Shown piece after piece: positions 1 to 8,511 of a stretch of DNA of 22,358 bases. The DNA comes from Lachnospiraceae bacterium UBA3732 (GTDB lineage: Bacteria; Bacillota; Clostridia; Lachnospirales; Lachnospiraceae): assembly GCA_002372545.1 (NCBI GenBank), contig DFHD01000070.1, positions 1 through 22,358 on the forward strand, read 5' to 3'. Position 1 is the first letter of the stretch. Each line of letters opens with the position of its first letter. The position numbers and the translations under genes were made by a program. The notes under the pieces were generated by a model. That model did not search any database. It was not told the origin of the DNA and worked only from the letters and a program-made list of their open reading frames with translations.

Positions 1-57
1 GGGTCACTCATCCTGCGTTCCTTTGCCGCAAGCGGCAGGAACGCAGGATGGTAACCC
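1..57. repeat. Long imperfect palindrome (hairpin) beyond the end of the minus-strand operon
   Basis: The core is a perfect 13-bp inverted repeat, CATCCTGCGTTCC (10-22) with GGAACGCAGGATG (38-50). It encloses a second stem, TGCCGC-AA-GCGGCA (24-37). The arms extend imperfectly outward (GGGTCAC with GTAACCC) to about 1-57. It starts 8 bp past the stop codon of the TPR-like gene at 65-898, where an operon terminator would lie. Neither strand has a U-run after the stem, so it is not a classical intrinsic terminator. It could be a 3'-end stabilising hairpin, a Rho-independent end lacking the U-tract, or a palindromic repeat element cut by the window edge. Confidence 0.7.
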
Positions 58-64
58 TGTTGCA

Positions 65-898
65 TCACATGGCTTGTTCGCGGAAGTCGTCCTTCAGCTC
101 GCCCAGGATGATGTCCATCCGCTTATCGTAATCCGTCATGTTTTTGTTCATCCGGTTGTAGACTGCCCTCTGCAGCATGGTGAAGATGGTCATTTCCCGG
201 ACATCGTCCTTGGAATCGCCGATCTCGCTCATGATGGTCTCGAAGAGATCATCATCCATTCCTCTCTGCCGGATCTCTCCCCGCAGGGTGGCGGTATCCG
301 AGGTGACGGCGATCATGTAGAAATACTCCCGGAGAGATTCCTCATTGCCGTTCAGGCTGTAGGCCCGGAGGAAGAACGCCTTGGCGTCGTCGGTCTCCAG
401 GTTATTTGCCGCCGCAACCGCACGGTTATGGAGAACATTTCCCAGGAATACCTTATCATCAATCTCATCCTCCCGGTCAAGGATCGAGTCGTAAAGCGTA
501 GCTGCCTTGATATATCTGCGGTAGCCGAGATAGGCGTCCGCCTTCAGCTTCAGGCGGTGGTCCGGCGAAAACTTCCGGTACTTCTGCCATGCGGCGGCGT
601 AATCGCGGATCTCATCCGCGCTGTAATAATCTCCCGCCGTCAGGATCTCAATCAGAATGTCCTGCGCGCTTACGGTCTTATTGAGCATTCCCGTCAGCCG
701 GTCAGCCAGCTGATCCATGCCGAGCTCCTTCCGGATCCAGCTGACGAGCTTATCCGAAAGTGTGGTCTTGCTGATCAGGACCGTGTTGTTGAAAATATAG
801 AAGCAAAGCTCCTCGTAAGTGTAGATCTCCACCTTGGTATTCAGAAAAACGAAAGGAGTTTTTGCCTCGCGGGAGGTGCATAAAATGATCTTGGACAT
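65..898 (-). CDS. TPR-like helical repeat protein, third gene of the Hsp70-like operon
   Basis: A 277-aa soluble protein of unknown function with no signal peptide or membrane segment. The N-terminal ~45 residues form a compact block rich in F, Y and I (EIYTYEELCFYIFNN at about 27-41). Residues ~115-185 form paired amphipathic helices with TPR character (AYLGYRRYIKAATLYDSIL, then HNRAVAAANNLETDDAKAFF), and the C-terminus is helical and charged. TPR folds usually mediate protein-protein contact, so an adaptor role is likely (inference). Its ATG overlaps the TAA of the preceding Hsp70-like gene by one base (TAATG), implying translational coupling and fixed stoichiometry. No catalytic motif is visible. 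I recognise the gene only as a partner in a Clostridia-type cluster. Confidence 0.75.
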   Translation of the reverse strand: MSKIILCTSREAKTPFVFLNTKVEIYTYEELCFYIFNNTVLISKTTLSDKLVSWIRKELGMDQLADRLTGMLNKTVSAQDILIEILTAGDYYSADEIRDYAAAWQKYRKFSPDHRLKLKADAYLGYRRYIKAATLYDSILDREDEIDDKVFLGNVLHNRAVAAANNLETDDAKAFFLRAYSLNGNEESLREYFYMIAVTSDTATLRGEIRQRGMDDDLFETIMSEIGDSKDDVREMTIFTMLQRAVYNRMNKNMTDYDKRMDIILGELKDDFREQAM

Positions 899-2154
899 TA
901 TACACTGAACTCCTTTCTGTAGATTTTATTTGTGGTGGGGAAGAGCTTTCCGAAGCCCAGATCCCGGATGATCACCGCTCCCTCTACGGGGCTGTCGAAT
1001 TCCACATGGATGGACAGCTTGGTGGTCTTATTGGGTCTCTTGGGAATGCCGTGGATCCGTACAGTTTCCCGCTTTTCCTCTCCGGACAGACGGTTCCTGT
1101 AAATGATGGTCAGCTTATCCGTATCATCCAGAATGACCTGAATGCCTCCCCGTGTATTATACCACTGCTGGCCGCCGGTGGTGATGGGCACGAAGGTATC
1201 CTTTTCATCCTCCAGCGAAATGCCTACATCAAAGAGCACATTTTCCGCCGTGTCCACAAAGAACCGCTCGTAAAAATCCCGGTAATCTCCGCCCACTGCC
1301 CGGTAGCAGGCGCCCTTGGTATAGATGTTCTGTCCCACAAAGGCCCTTCTTCCGCCCTGGCAAAGGACGCCTGTGGACTTATTCATCCATTTGTTCGAGA
1401 ATCCTATCCCCGTCAGATAAACGGCGGAAATATAGGCCTTCTTCATTTCATATTCAACGATCTTCGTGAAATCCACGTCCATCTGGTAAATGTCGTTTCC
1501 GTATTCAGCCAGGGACATCTGGGAGGAATAATCCTCATGGGTCACGGTGATTGCCTCCGGCTTCTTATTCCGGGCAATATCGATCCGGTAATAATGCAGG
1601 CCGTCGGAGCTGTAATCGAACAGCGCAACACTGTTGTTCCAAAGCTCCTGCTGCTGATTGAAGATGTAAAACAGACCGCTGTCCAGATGACTGGTAATGG
1701 TGATCACATCCTTCTCTACGCCGAGACTCTTGTAAAGGTCGGAAAGCAGCCGGAACACCTCCGGATCGTAATCCGGAACAGAGATCACCAGTTTCCGGAT
1801 CACGGCAGCCTCATACCGGTAGAGGAAGGAATCGATGTGCAGTCTCACCAGCATAACGAAAAAGTCGCGATAGGTATACTCCTTCCCGCCGATCAGCTTT
1901 TTCTCCGTACTGGACAGATTTTCAAAGATCCCGTCCACCACGATACCATCTTCATTAAAGCGGGCTTCCGAGGCCTCGCTTCCCACGTACCAATGCTCTG
2001 TTTCATTGCTGTAAAACAGAATATTGGGCATAAGGTAGGTTTCCTTATTATTCAGCTGGCTCACGGATTCCGGTTCCCGCCGTATATCATTATAATATGA
2101 CAGCTGGGTGAAATCCGGGCAGAGATCCATTCCAATATAGAAGAAATCTGCCAT
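898..2154 (-). CDS. Hsp70/actin-fold protein with degenerate nucleotide-binding motifs (DUF5716-like)
   Basis: A 418-aa protein whose landmarks follow the order of an Hsp70 nucleotide-binding domain. FFYIGMDLCPDFT (4-16) stands where IGIDLGTTNS is expected. LVISVPDYDP (122-131) matches the VITVPA strand. VALFDYSSDG (176-185) sits at phosphate-2 (normally DLGGGT). AVYLTGIGF (244-252) sits at the adenosine motif, and IYTKGACYRA (277-286) resembles the VAxGAAxxA helix. The C-terminal ~90 residues are beta-rich, like an Hsp70 substrate-binding beta-sandwich. The glycines and threonines that hold phosphate are largely missing, so it may be a pseudo-ATPase (inference). The start has a strong AGGAGG site about 6 bp upstream. 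It lies 126 bp after the 1260-aa gene and overlaps the TPR-like gene by one base. The DUF5716 name is from memory and unverified. Confidence 0.75.
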   Translation of the reverse strand: MADFFYIGMDLCPDFTQLSYYNDIRREPESVSQLNNKETYLMPNILFYSNETEHWYVGSEASEARFNEDGIVVDGIFENLSSTEKKLIGGKEYTYRDFFVMLVRLHIDSFLYRYEAAVIRKLVISVPDYDPEVFRLLSDLYKSLGVEKDVITITSHLDSGLFYIFNQQQELWNNSVALFDYSSDGLHYYRIDIARNKKPEAITVTHEDYSSQMSLAEYGNDIYQMDVDFTKIVEYEMKKAYISAVYLTGIGFSNKWMNKSTGVLCQGGRRAFVGQNIYTKGACYRAVGGDYRDFYERFFVDTAENVLFDVGISLEDEKDTFVPITTGGQQWYNTRGGIQVILDDTDKLTIIYRNRLSGEEKRETVRIHGIPKRPNKTTKLSIHVEFDSPVEGAVIIRDLGFGKLFPTTNKIYRKEFSV

Positions 2155-2280
2155 TTGCAGCCTCCTTTCTTCGTTTCTTTCGTCAAACCGCCGATCGTTT
2201 CACGAACCGCCTTCCCATATCCGGCTGCGCCGGGGGCATGCCGTGCCATCCGGCTTTGCATACTGTGGACTTCTGTAAGT

Positions 2281-5200
2281 TTACAGCAGGCTCAGGTTCT
2301 CTTCAAACAGATGCACCATATTGATATAAACATCCAGATCCTCCAGAAGATCTCTGTCCTCGCGCATCTCCTGCTTTACCAGCATGCTGTTGATCCGCTC
2401 GAACCGGTTCAGATTCTTGCGGCGGAAGCTCTTCTTCTGCAGAACCTCGCTCTCCACGATCTGGGCATTTCCATCCGGATCATCCTCAATGGAATACACC
2501 AGCCTTTCTCCGTGGAATACCACAAACTCCAGAACATAAAGTCCGCGGACAACCTCCTCCAGGCGGCGGCGCTGGGTCGCCGAGCTGGTCCGGGCGCCGG
2601 TATCAAAGCTGTACTTTGCGTAAACCGTCCGGATATTCTCGGTCTTATATACCAGGTAGGTCTTGAGGAATACATCCTGCGGAAGCCGGATAAAGGAAGC
2701 AAAGCTCTTATAGAAGGGCAGAACCTTGCCGGCATCCACAAACCGCTCCACATTTTCCACGATCCACTGCTTCTGGCTATCGGAATAGCGTTCCAGACGG
2801 CTGAAGTAGAGCAGCATGGCCATGGTGGAGATCTCATCGTCGATATTGCCCTTCATCATTTCCTGATAAAGCGCATCAAATACATAATTCGGCACCTGCT
2901 CATCCCGGATCAGGTAGTTATCCGCAGCCTGCCTGAGGAAGGCCTTGACCACCAGCCCTCGGCTTCTTCCACTGTAGTAGGTGTAGAAAATATCGTAAAT
3001 GTACTCCATGTACGTATTGGAGAACATCATCTGGGCCAGCGTGTTTTCCGCCAGAACGCCCACATCCGATACTTTTTCCTTTGCCAGCTTGAAGAGGCTG
3101 GCCAGCTCCGGCGAGCTGCCCTTGAAGTTTGCCGCCATGTAGGAAAGGATATTGGCGTTAACGGTTCCCGTCTTATAGAGGTTGAGGCAGATGCTCATCA
3201 GGTCCTCGTTCAGGAAGCCCTCGGAATCTCTGACGCCGTAGTCCGCCAGGCGGTAAAGCTCCTTCACATCCAGCTCGTTAAAGCCGTAAAGCTTAACGGC
3301 CTGGAAGGCCTTGTCGAACATATTCATGTCGATCATGTAGGTAATGATGGTCCGGGCATTGGCGTGGGTCAGATACTCGATATCCAGCTTGTTCAGATAT
3401 TTGACCAGAACGTCCGTATCCAGATTCTCATGATAATACTCAATAATGTTCAGGCAGGCCTGCTGCTTGTAATCATAGGAAATCTCCGCGCACTGCATAA
3501 GGTCACGAGCCGCATTCACCTCTTTTGCATTCTTGTAGGTGAATTCGATGGACTCATAATTAAAGAGCAGCACCCGGTAATCTCTGGGGCTGTATTCCCG
3601 GCAGATCTGCATATACGCCTTCTCATCCACGATCCGCTCAAAGTGATAGGGAATGGAACCCGCGTACCGGTTGCCCCGCTGATCCTCAAAGATAATGGAA
3701 GCATTATCCGAGAGCACCTCCACATACGCTTCGCCGTTCACCAGCGGCACTCTCTGCTCATTCTGCAGCTCCTCGTGGGATACGATCACGGCCCGCACAT
3801 TCTTGTTGTAGCAGACCAGCTTCCGGCGGAAGATGATATTGATCAGCTTTCCGGCGTATACGGAGCTGACGTTTTCCGGTTCGAGGAATTCGTCGTAGAT
3901 CACCGTCAGGTCATCGTTAACCTTGCCCTTCATGATCATGGTTTCCATGAAATCCTCCATTGTGGGGGCATATTCATGGTAGATCTTCATGTGCTCCGCC
4001 TTATTGAAGATGACGTTGGCGTAAAGATAAGCCAGCTCATCCTCGGAAAGGGTGTTCTTATAATTCAGATACATCAGTACGGAGGACGGGATCCTGTCGT
4101 ACCGGGAACGGTTCATGCTCCGGATATAGCATTCGTTCAGACCGATAAACTTCAGAGACTTGGTGACCGCCGCCTTGTAGAACCGGTGATACTTATGATC
4201 CAGCATATTGGCGGAGATCAGCATGGAGCAGATACTGGACAGTACCTCCATGTTCTCGTTTTCCTTCCGGGAGAACTTTTCCGCCTCCTCGGCCTTAAGC
4301 TGGGCGTCAAACCAGTCTTCCTTCTTTTCCCCGGCAGTCCCGCTGCCGTCCCGGCTCTCATTCTCCTCAGCTTCCTCGTCTGCTTCGTCCTCATCCGCTT
4401 CGGAAAGGGGGATATCCAGAAGGACCATATCCTTATTTCGCTCTCTGGCCTCCTCACGGATCTGCCAGAGCTCTTCTTCATTCTTATCGTAGATCTGCCG
4501 CAGGATATCGAAGATCTGCTTATTAAAATCCTTCTTCTTTCCGGCCAGCTTGACGAATTCCAGAAGGACATCGTCGGAGATATACTTTTTCCGGAGACCC
4601 CACTTGATGGTGGTGATCTCCAGCTCGCTCAGCTTCTTCAGCAGCATGGGATTGGCGTTCAGTATATTCGCCAGCTCGAAGTAAATGAGCGGGCTGTTCT
4701 CGCCATCCTCATACATTTCCGTGAGCTCGCGGTAGAGCGCGTTTTTATCCTCATGGAACACCTTATCCACAAAAAGGAGCAGCCAGAAATAAAACATCTT
4801 CGGCTCCTGGGTCCGGTAATTTCGGCGGATCAGGGTAGCCGTTTTCTCTATGGTATCCTCATCCCGCATGACCATGGATTTCAGATACTCATAGTAGCAC
4901 TTTTGCTGATTGCTCATGAGATTCTTATCCACATCCGCTTCGATCCGCAGGAACTCCTGCTCCACCTTGGCAAAATCCCCCCGCAGGATATGCATATGCA
5001 TGATCGCCAGCCGGTACATGTTTTCCTCCGGCTCAATGCTGTTCAGTGTCGTCAGCGCATCGATGGTCTTATCCACATAGCTTTCCAGAGAGATCTTCTC
5101 CATGCGGAAGTCCAGATACGCCCGTGTGATACGGATCCGGCAGGCCTTGAAGTCCCGCTCCTTCTTATGCATCTCCTGGTTTTCCCTGGCTGTGACCGGT

Positions 5201-6063
5201 TTGGAAAGATGGATGTCAATCTCAATCTTCTGGTATATATTTTCGATAAAGAGTTTACCGCTGTTTTCGCCCTCCGGCACATGCTCCGGAGAAATATAGA
5301 TCGGCAGAGAACATACATTGGCCGTGAAATCCCGGGCGGAAAGCGTCTTCTTCGCCGGGATGATGAACTCACAGTTGCTGCGGACATCCGAACAGGTATA
5401 TCCCCAGGTATTCTTGGTAATGTCCAGGGTAATGCTTTCCATTTCCCGGGGCATTTCCAGATCCAGCTTGGCCTTCGCCGCCGAAAGGGTAACGGTTCTC
5501 TTTTTATGAACAAGAACAAGGAATTCCTCCATGGCCTGGTCAACGGAATGACTGTCCAGAAGGCTCTCATAGGTTCTTTTCAGCACCGGCTCCTTTTCCA
5601 CAAAGGTCCGGCGGAAGTCATCGCGCACAAAAAGACGGACGGCAGCGTTCCAGTCCCGCTCCGCCAGAGCTGCAAATTTAAACAGATCGTCGATCTTTTC
5701 ATCGCTCAGCTTCACGCAGGGCTGAACAATGTTGATATCATAAGGAAGACGGAATTCTCCTCCGTCCGTGATCACATTAATATGCCCCCGGAAGTTCTGA
5801 CCGGCGTCCAGACGCGAGGCGTCAAAGAAATATTTTACCTCGAACTGACGGCTGACAAAGCTGTGGTCCTCGAACCGGAACAGATACCGGCTGTCATAGA
5901 CCATACCTTTAATAGGAAAGCCGTTCTCCGACTTAACCGTAAAGCGGCCCTCATACGAGGTTCCCGCTTCTATATTCATTTTAAAGCTTTCTTCCGAGAT
6001 GGATACCTTCGGACGATCGATCATAAACTGCCCTTTGGCATACTGCTCTACAATTGCCTTCAA
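2281..6063 (-). CDS. 1260-aa beta-sandwich plus helical-repeat protein, probably DUF5717 family
   Basis: A very large cytoplasmic protein with no signal peptide or membrane helices. I place the start at a TTG at 6061-6063, because GGGAGG lies six bases before it. The frame stays open upstream to another TTG at 6117, but that one falls at the transcription start. The first ~290 residues contain two beta-rich blocks (~15-115 and ~190-290) suggestive of Ig-like sandwiches. The rest is almost all amphipathic helices in TPR/HEAT-like pairs, interrupted near residues 553-582 by an acidic linker rich in D and E (LSEADEDEADEEAEE). This suggests a scaffold. It matches my memory of DUF5717, a Clostridia family of unknown function. 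It is the promoter-proximal gene of a three-gene operon with an Hsp70-fold protein and a TPR-like protein. Confidence 0.75.
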   Translation of the reverse strand: MKAIVEQYAKGQFMIDRPKVSISEESFKMNIEAGTSYEGRFTVKSENGFPIKGMVYDSRYLFRFEDHSFVSRQFEVKYFFDASRLDAGQNFRGHINVITDGGEFRLPYDINIVQPCVKLSDEKIDDLFKFAALAERDWNAAVRLFVRDDFRRTFVEKEPVLKRTYESLLDSHSVDQAMEEFLVLVHKKRTVTLSAAKAKLDLEMPREMESITLDITKNTWGYTCSDVRSNCEFIIPAKKTLSARDFTANVCSLPIYISPEHVPEGENSGKLFIENIYQKIEIDIHLSKPVTARENQEMHKKERDFKACRIRITRAYLDFRMEKISLESYVDKTIDALTTLNSIEPEENMYRLAIMHMHILRGDFAKVEQEFLRIEADVDKNLMSNQQKCYYEYLKSMVMRDEDTIEKTATLIRRNYRTQEPKMFYFWLLLFVDKVFHEDKNALYRELTEMYEDGENSPLIYFELANILNANPMLLKKLSELEITTIKWGLRKKYISDDVLLEFVKLAGKKKDFNKQIFDILRQIYDKNEEELWQIREEARERNKDMVLLDIPLSEADEDEADEEAEENESRDGSGTAGEKKEDWFDAQLKAEEAEKFSRKENENMEVLSSICSMLISANMLDHKYHRFYKAAVTKSLKFIGLNECYIRSMNRSRYDRIPSSVLMYLNYKNTLSEDELAYLYANVIFNKAEHMKIYHEYAPTMEDFMETMIMKGKVNDDLTVIYDEFLEPENVSSVYAGKLINIIFRRKLVCYNKNVRAVIVSHEELQNEQRVPLVNGEAYVEVLSDNASIIFEDQRGNRYAGSIPYHFERIVDEKAYMQICREYSPRDYRVLLFNYESIEFTYKNAKEVNAARDLMQCAEISYDYKQQACLNIIEYYHENLDTDVLVKYLNKLDIEYLTHANARTIITYMIDMNMFDKAFQAVKLYGFNELDVKELYRLADYGVRDSEGFLNEDLMSICLNLYKTGTVNANILSYMAANFKGSSPELASLFKLAKEKVSDVGVLAENTLAQMMFSNTYMEYIYDIFYTYYSGRSRGLVVKAFLRQAADNYLIRDEQVPNYVFDALYQEMMKGNIDDEISTMAMLLYFSRLERYSDSQKQWIVENVERFVDAGKVLPFYKSFASFIRLPQDVFLKTYLVYKTENIRTVYAKYSFDTGARTSSATQRRRLEEVVRGLYVLEFVVFHGERLVYSIEDDPDGNAQIVESEVLQKKSFRRKNLNRFERINSMLVKQEMREDRDLLEDLDVYINMVHLFEENLSLL

Positions 6064-6089
6064 AACAACCTCCCATGTGCATATCCGGT

Positions 6090-6118
6090 TTGACAATTCT
6101 TTCCGTTTTTTGTACAAT
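6090..6118 (+). promoter_or_regulatory. Sigma-A promoter for the aminotransferase gene
   Basis: TTGACA (6090-6095), a 17-bp spacer and TACAAT (6113-6118) give a near-consensus promoter, with a predicted start near 6125 and a leader of ~50 nt before the ATG at 6176. It lies inside the 5' leader and start region of the opposing operon and overlaps that operon's promoter. Confidence 0.75.
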
Positions 6119-6124
6119 CATCTT

Positions 6125-6152
6125 ATTATAACAAAAAAGCTGCTTTTTTCAA
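6125..6152 (-). promoter_or_regulatory. Sigma-A promoter for the DUF5717/Hsp70-like operon
   Basis: On the minus strand, TTGAAA (6152-6147), a 16-bp spacer and TATAAT (6130-6125) predict a start near 6118 and a leader of ~55 nt before the TTG start at 6063. The -10 hexamer is only 6 bp from the -10 of the plus-strand promoter, so both cannot be occupied at once. Confidence 0.75.
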
Positions 6153-6175
6153 AGGAAAAGTTACGGAGGCCTGTG

Positions 6176-7228
6176 ATGGCAGAAAGATCAGCAAGAATTG
6201 AACAATATGAAACCGTACACTACGACGCAAATCTGAATCCGCTGGGTATTCCCGCTTCGGTAAGACGCGCCATTTCGGAGAACATCGTTTCCATTGCCAG
6301 ATATCCCGATGTCTACTACAGCAACCTGAAAAAAGCCATCTGCAGCTACACGGATGTCTCCATGGATTCCATCGTCATGGGCAACGGCTCCGTGGATCTG
6401 ATCAAGCTCTTTGCCGCACTCATTATGCCGAAGAAGTCCATGATCCTGGTTCCCGGTCCCTCGGAATTCGCCCGTGTACTTACCGCCTACGGAAGCGAGC
6501 TCGTGGAATTTGACCTCGAAGAGGAGAAGGAGTTCGAACTGGATGTGCCTGCCTTTATCGCAGCGCTGGATCCCTCTCTGGATCTTGTGATCCTCTCCAA
6601 CCCCAACAATCCCACCTCCAAGCGGATTACCCGGGACGAGCTGAAATCCATTGCCGACGCCTGCAAAGAAAAGGATATCTTCTTTATTGTAGATGAGATG
6701 TACGTGGAATTTCTGGATGATTTCGAAGATGTCACTGCTGTTCCTCTGGTCAAGGAGTATGAAAATATGGCCGTGCTCCGCAGCGTTTCCAAGTTCTTCG
6801 CTGTACCGGGGCTCCGCTTTGCCTACGCCATCCTGTCCAACCAGGAATACCGGGAGATCATCGATCTCACCACGACCAAGAATAACATCGCCACCCTCTC
6901 CGCCATCGCCGGAACAGCCATGTTCCGTGACCGGAATTATATCGAAGAGGGGCGAAGCGTCATCCATACCGAACGCAGCCTGGTCTATCTCGCCATGTCT
7001 ACCTGCCGCACCATCCGGCTGTATAAGCCCCAGGCCAACTTCATGCTGGTCCGGCTTCTGAAGGAAGACCTCGTGGCCGCAGATGTGGCTGAGCACTGCA
7101 ACCGCCGGGGGATCATCATCCGCCGCTGCGACGACATCAAGGGGCTGGGCGAAAAGTATATCCGTTTCGCGTTTATGAATCCGAAACAAAACGATCTCAT
7201 GGTGAACACGATTCTGGAGATTGTTTAA
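6176..7228 (+). CDS. PLP-dependent aminotransferase, HisC/CobD type
   Basis: A fold-type I, class I/II aminotransferase-like enzyme of 350 aa, the usual size for histidinol-phosphate aminotransferase or L-threonine-O-3-phosphate decarboxylase. Visible motifs are SNPNNPTS (141-148) for phosphate/PLP contact, IVDEMYVEF (171-179) with Asp173 for the pyridine nitrogen, SVSKFFAVPGLRFAY (203-217) with Lys206 as the Schiff-base lysine, and IRFAF (329-333) with the substrate-carboxylate arginine. The SKFFAVPGLR signature leans towards CobD, but no cobalamin or histidine genes are nearby, so substrate and reaction stay open. The ATG at 6176 follows GGAGG at 6165-6169. Longer upstream starts in this frame lie before the predicted transcription start. 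The gene is transcribed alone, divergently from the DUF5717 operon. Confidence 0.9.
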   Translation: MAERSARIEQYETVHYDANLNPLGIPASVRRAISENIVSIARYPDVYYSNLKKAICSYTDVSMDSIVMGNGSVDLIKLFAALIMPKKSMILVPGPSEFARVLTAYGSELVEFDLEEEKEFELDVPAFIAALDPSLDLVILSNPNNPTSKRITRDELKSIADACKEKDIFFIVDEMYVEFLDDFEDVTAVPLVKEYENMAVLRSVSKFFAVPGLRFAYAILSNQEYREIIDLTTTKNNIATLSAIAGTAMFRDRNYIEEGRSVIHTERSLVYLAMSTCRTIRLYKPQANFMLVRLLKEDLVAADVAEHCNRRGIIIRRCDDIKGLGEKYIRFAFMNPKQNDLMVNTILEIV

Positions 7229-7293
7229 TGTAGTAGTACGGCTCATATACACGAAAAGGGAGAAACAGGTTTTGTTTCATACGTTGAATACGA

Positions 7294-8511
7294 TTAGGCC
7301 AGTTTGGTGACGAGGGTGATTTTGAATTCATCGTCTGCGATTTCGGCGTAGACGTCGCCGTCCATCTGACTCATCAGCTTCTTGCAGATGAAGAGGCCGA
7401 GGCCGCTGCCCCGCACGTTCCCGGCATTCTTTCCACGCTGGAAGCTGTCAAAAATCAGCGGAAGCTCATCCTTTTCCAGCTTGCAGCCGGTATTGGTAAC
7501 TGTGATAAGCTTACGGCCGTCCATCTTATCAAAACCGATGGCGATCCGCCGCCCGTCTCCGTATTTGATTGCATTTTCGATCAGATTCTGCAGGCATTCC
7601 ATCAGGCGTCCGGGATCACAGGCCAGAAGGCATTCCTGATACTCTTCCACCACAAATTCGGTACCGGTCATTTCCATCTGCGGAGCATACCGCTCCGTGA
7701 TCCTGTCGAGAATCTTACTCAGGAATTCTTCTCCCATCTCCACATCAAATTCCATGAAATCCTTGCGGGCGGCAGTTGTGATCTGTGTCACATAGTTTTC
7801 AATTTCATCGGCGCGCGTGTTGATGCTGTTCAAAACCTCCATTTGTTTCTCTTCATCTTTATAGATGCCTTTCTGCAATGCTTTGGCATTCAGTTTGATG
7901 GAGGACAGCGGCGTCTTGAGGTCATGGGAAAGGGAAAGCAGGAGCATCTTTTTATCATGCTGCATCGCAAGCTCTCTGGTCTTACTCTCTTCAATGCTTT
8001 CCCGAAGAAGGTTGATGCCCCAGGTGAATTTTCCGAAGAAACGGCTCTTCTCTTCGGGAATGGGCACAGCCAGATTTCCCTTGGCAAGTTCCGTAGGAAT
8101 TTCCGTCAATTTATTGAACGGCTTCAGGATCCGCCGCCGGATAAAGGCGAGCACAAGAAGCAGCAAAAGAAATGCAACTGCCAGACCGATGTTCATGATG
8201 AGCCGACTGTTATCCTTTGTTGCAACTCTGTATTCCACACGATAAAGCGTATCGCGCGCCCGGATGATCACATACGGATTATTCGATTGATAAAGGGAAT
8301 CATCCGCTGCGGAATGAACAGCGGTAAGATATTTGTAATCGGACAGCTGAAAACTGCCCGTTTCTTCAATCCGGTCTGCGAGATCCTTGGCCTCCACGCG
8401 GTAGTAGCCGGACACCTCCGCCTTGTACCTTTTGAGGATCACATTCATCGACGCTGCCAGAATAAGAAAGAGCAGGATGATCACTATGCAAAAACGGTTA
8501 AAGGATTTCAT
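7294..8511 (-). CDS. Membrane sensor histidine kinase, ABC-transporter-linked
   Basis: A 405-aa two-TM sensor kinase. TM1 is at ~8-26, followed by a short extracytoplasmic segment of ~75 residues, TM2 at ~105-125 and a HAMP-like linker (ILKPFNKL). The H-box SLSHDLKTPLSSIK carries His196 as phosphoacceptor. The N-box is NLIENAIKYGDG (Asn313), then a G1-like TVTNTG (337-342) in which the usual Asp is Asn, an F-box (FDSFQRG) and the G2 box GSGLGLFICKKL (368-379). It should phosphorylate the adjacent response regulator, whose stop codon overlaps this ATG by 4 bp (ATGA). The small sensor domain is compatible with sensing through the neighbouring permease, as in Bce-like systems, but that is inference. 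It is the last gene of the unit and converges on the aminotransferase gene. Confidence 0.92.
   Translation of the reverse strand: MKSFNRFCIVIILLFLILAASMNVILKRYKAEVSGYYRVEAKDLADRIEETGSFQLSDYKYLTAVHSAADDSLYQSNNPYVIIRARDTLYRVEYRVATKDNSRLIMNIGLAVAFLLLLLVLAFIRRRILKPFNKLTEIPTELAKGNLAVPIPEEKSRFFGKFTWGINLLRESIEESKTRELAMQHDKKMLLLSLSHDLKTPLSSIKLNAKALQKGIYKDEEKQMEVLNSINTRADEIENYVTQITTAARKDFMEFDVEMGEEFLSKILDRITERYAPQMEMTGTEFVVEEYQECLLACDPGRLMECLQNLIENAIKYGDGRRIAIGFDKMDGRKLITVTNTGCKLEKDELPLIFDSFQRGKNAGNVRGSGLGLFICKKLMSQMDGDVYAEIADDEFKITLVTKLA

Noticed and set aside
1006..2100. A 364-codon plus-strand open frame opposite the Hsp70-like gene
   Set aside because: It is an antisense shadow with no motif. The minus frame shows ordered Hsp70-like landmarks, a strong ribosome site and coupling to its neighbour.
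2155..6093. A 1312-codon open frame on the plus strand opposite the 1260-aa gene
   Set aside because: It is the antisense shadow of a long gene with strong codon bias. It is rich in I, L, H and Q runs with no domain pattern, and it lacks an independent promoter. The minus-strand gene has a ribosome site, a promoter and operon context.
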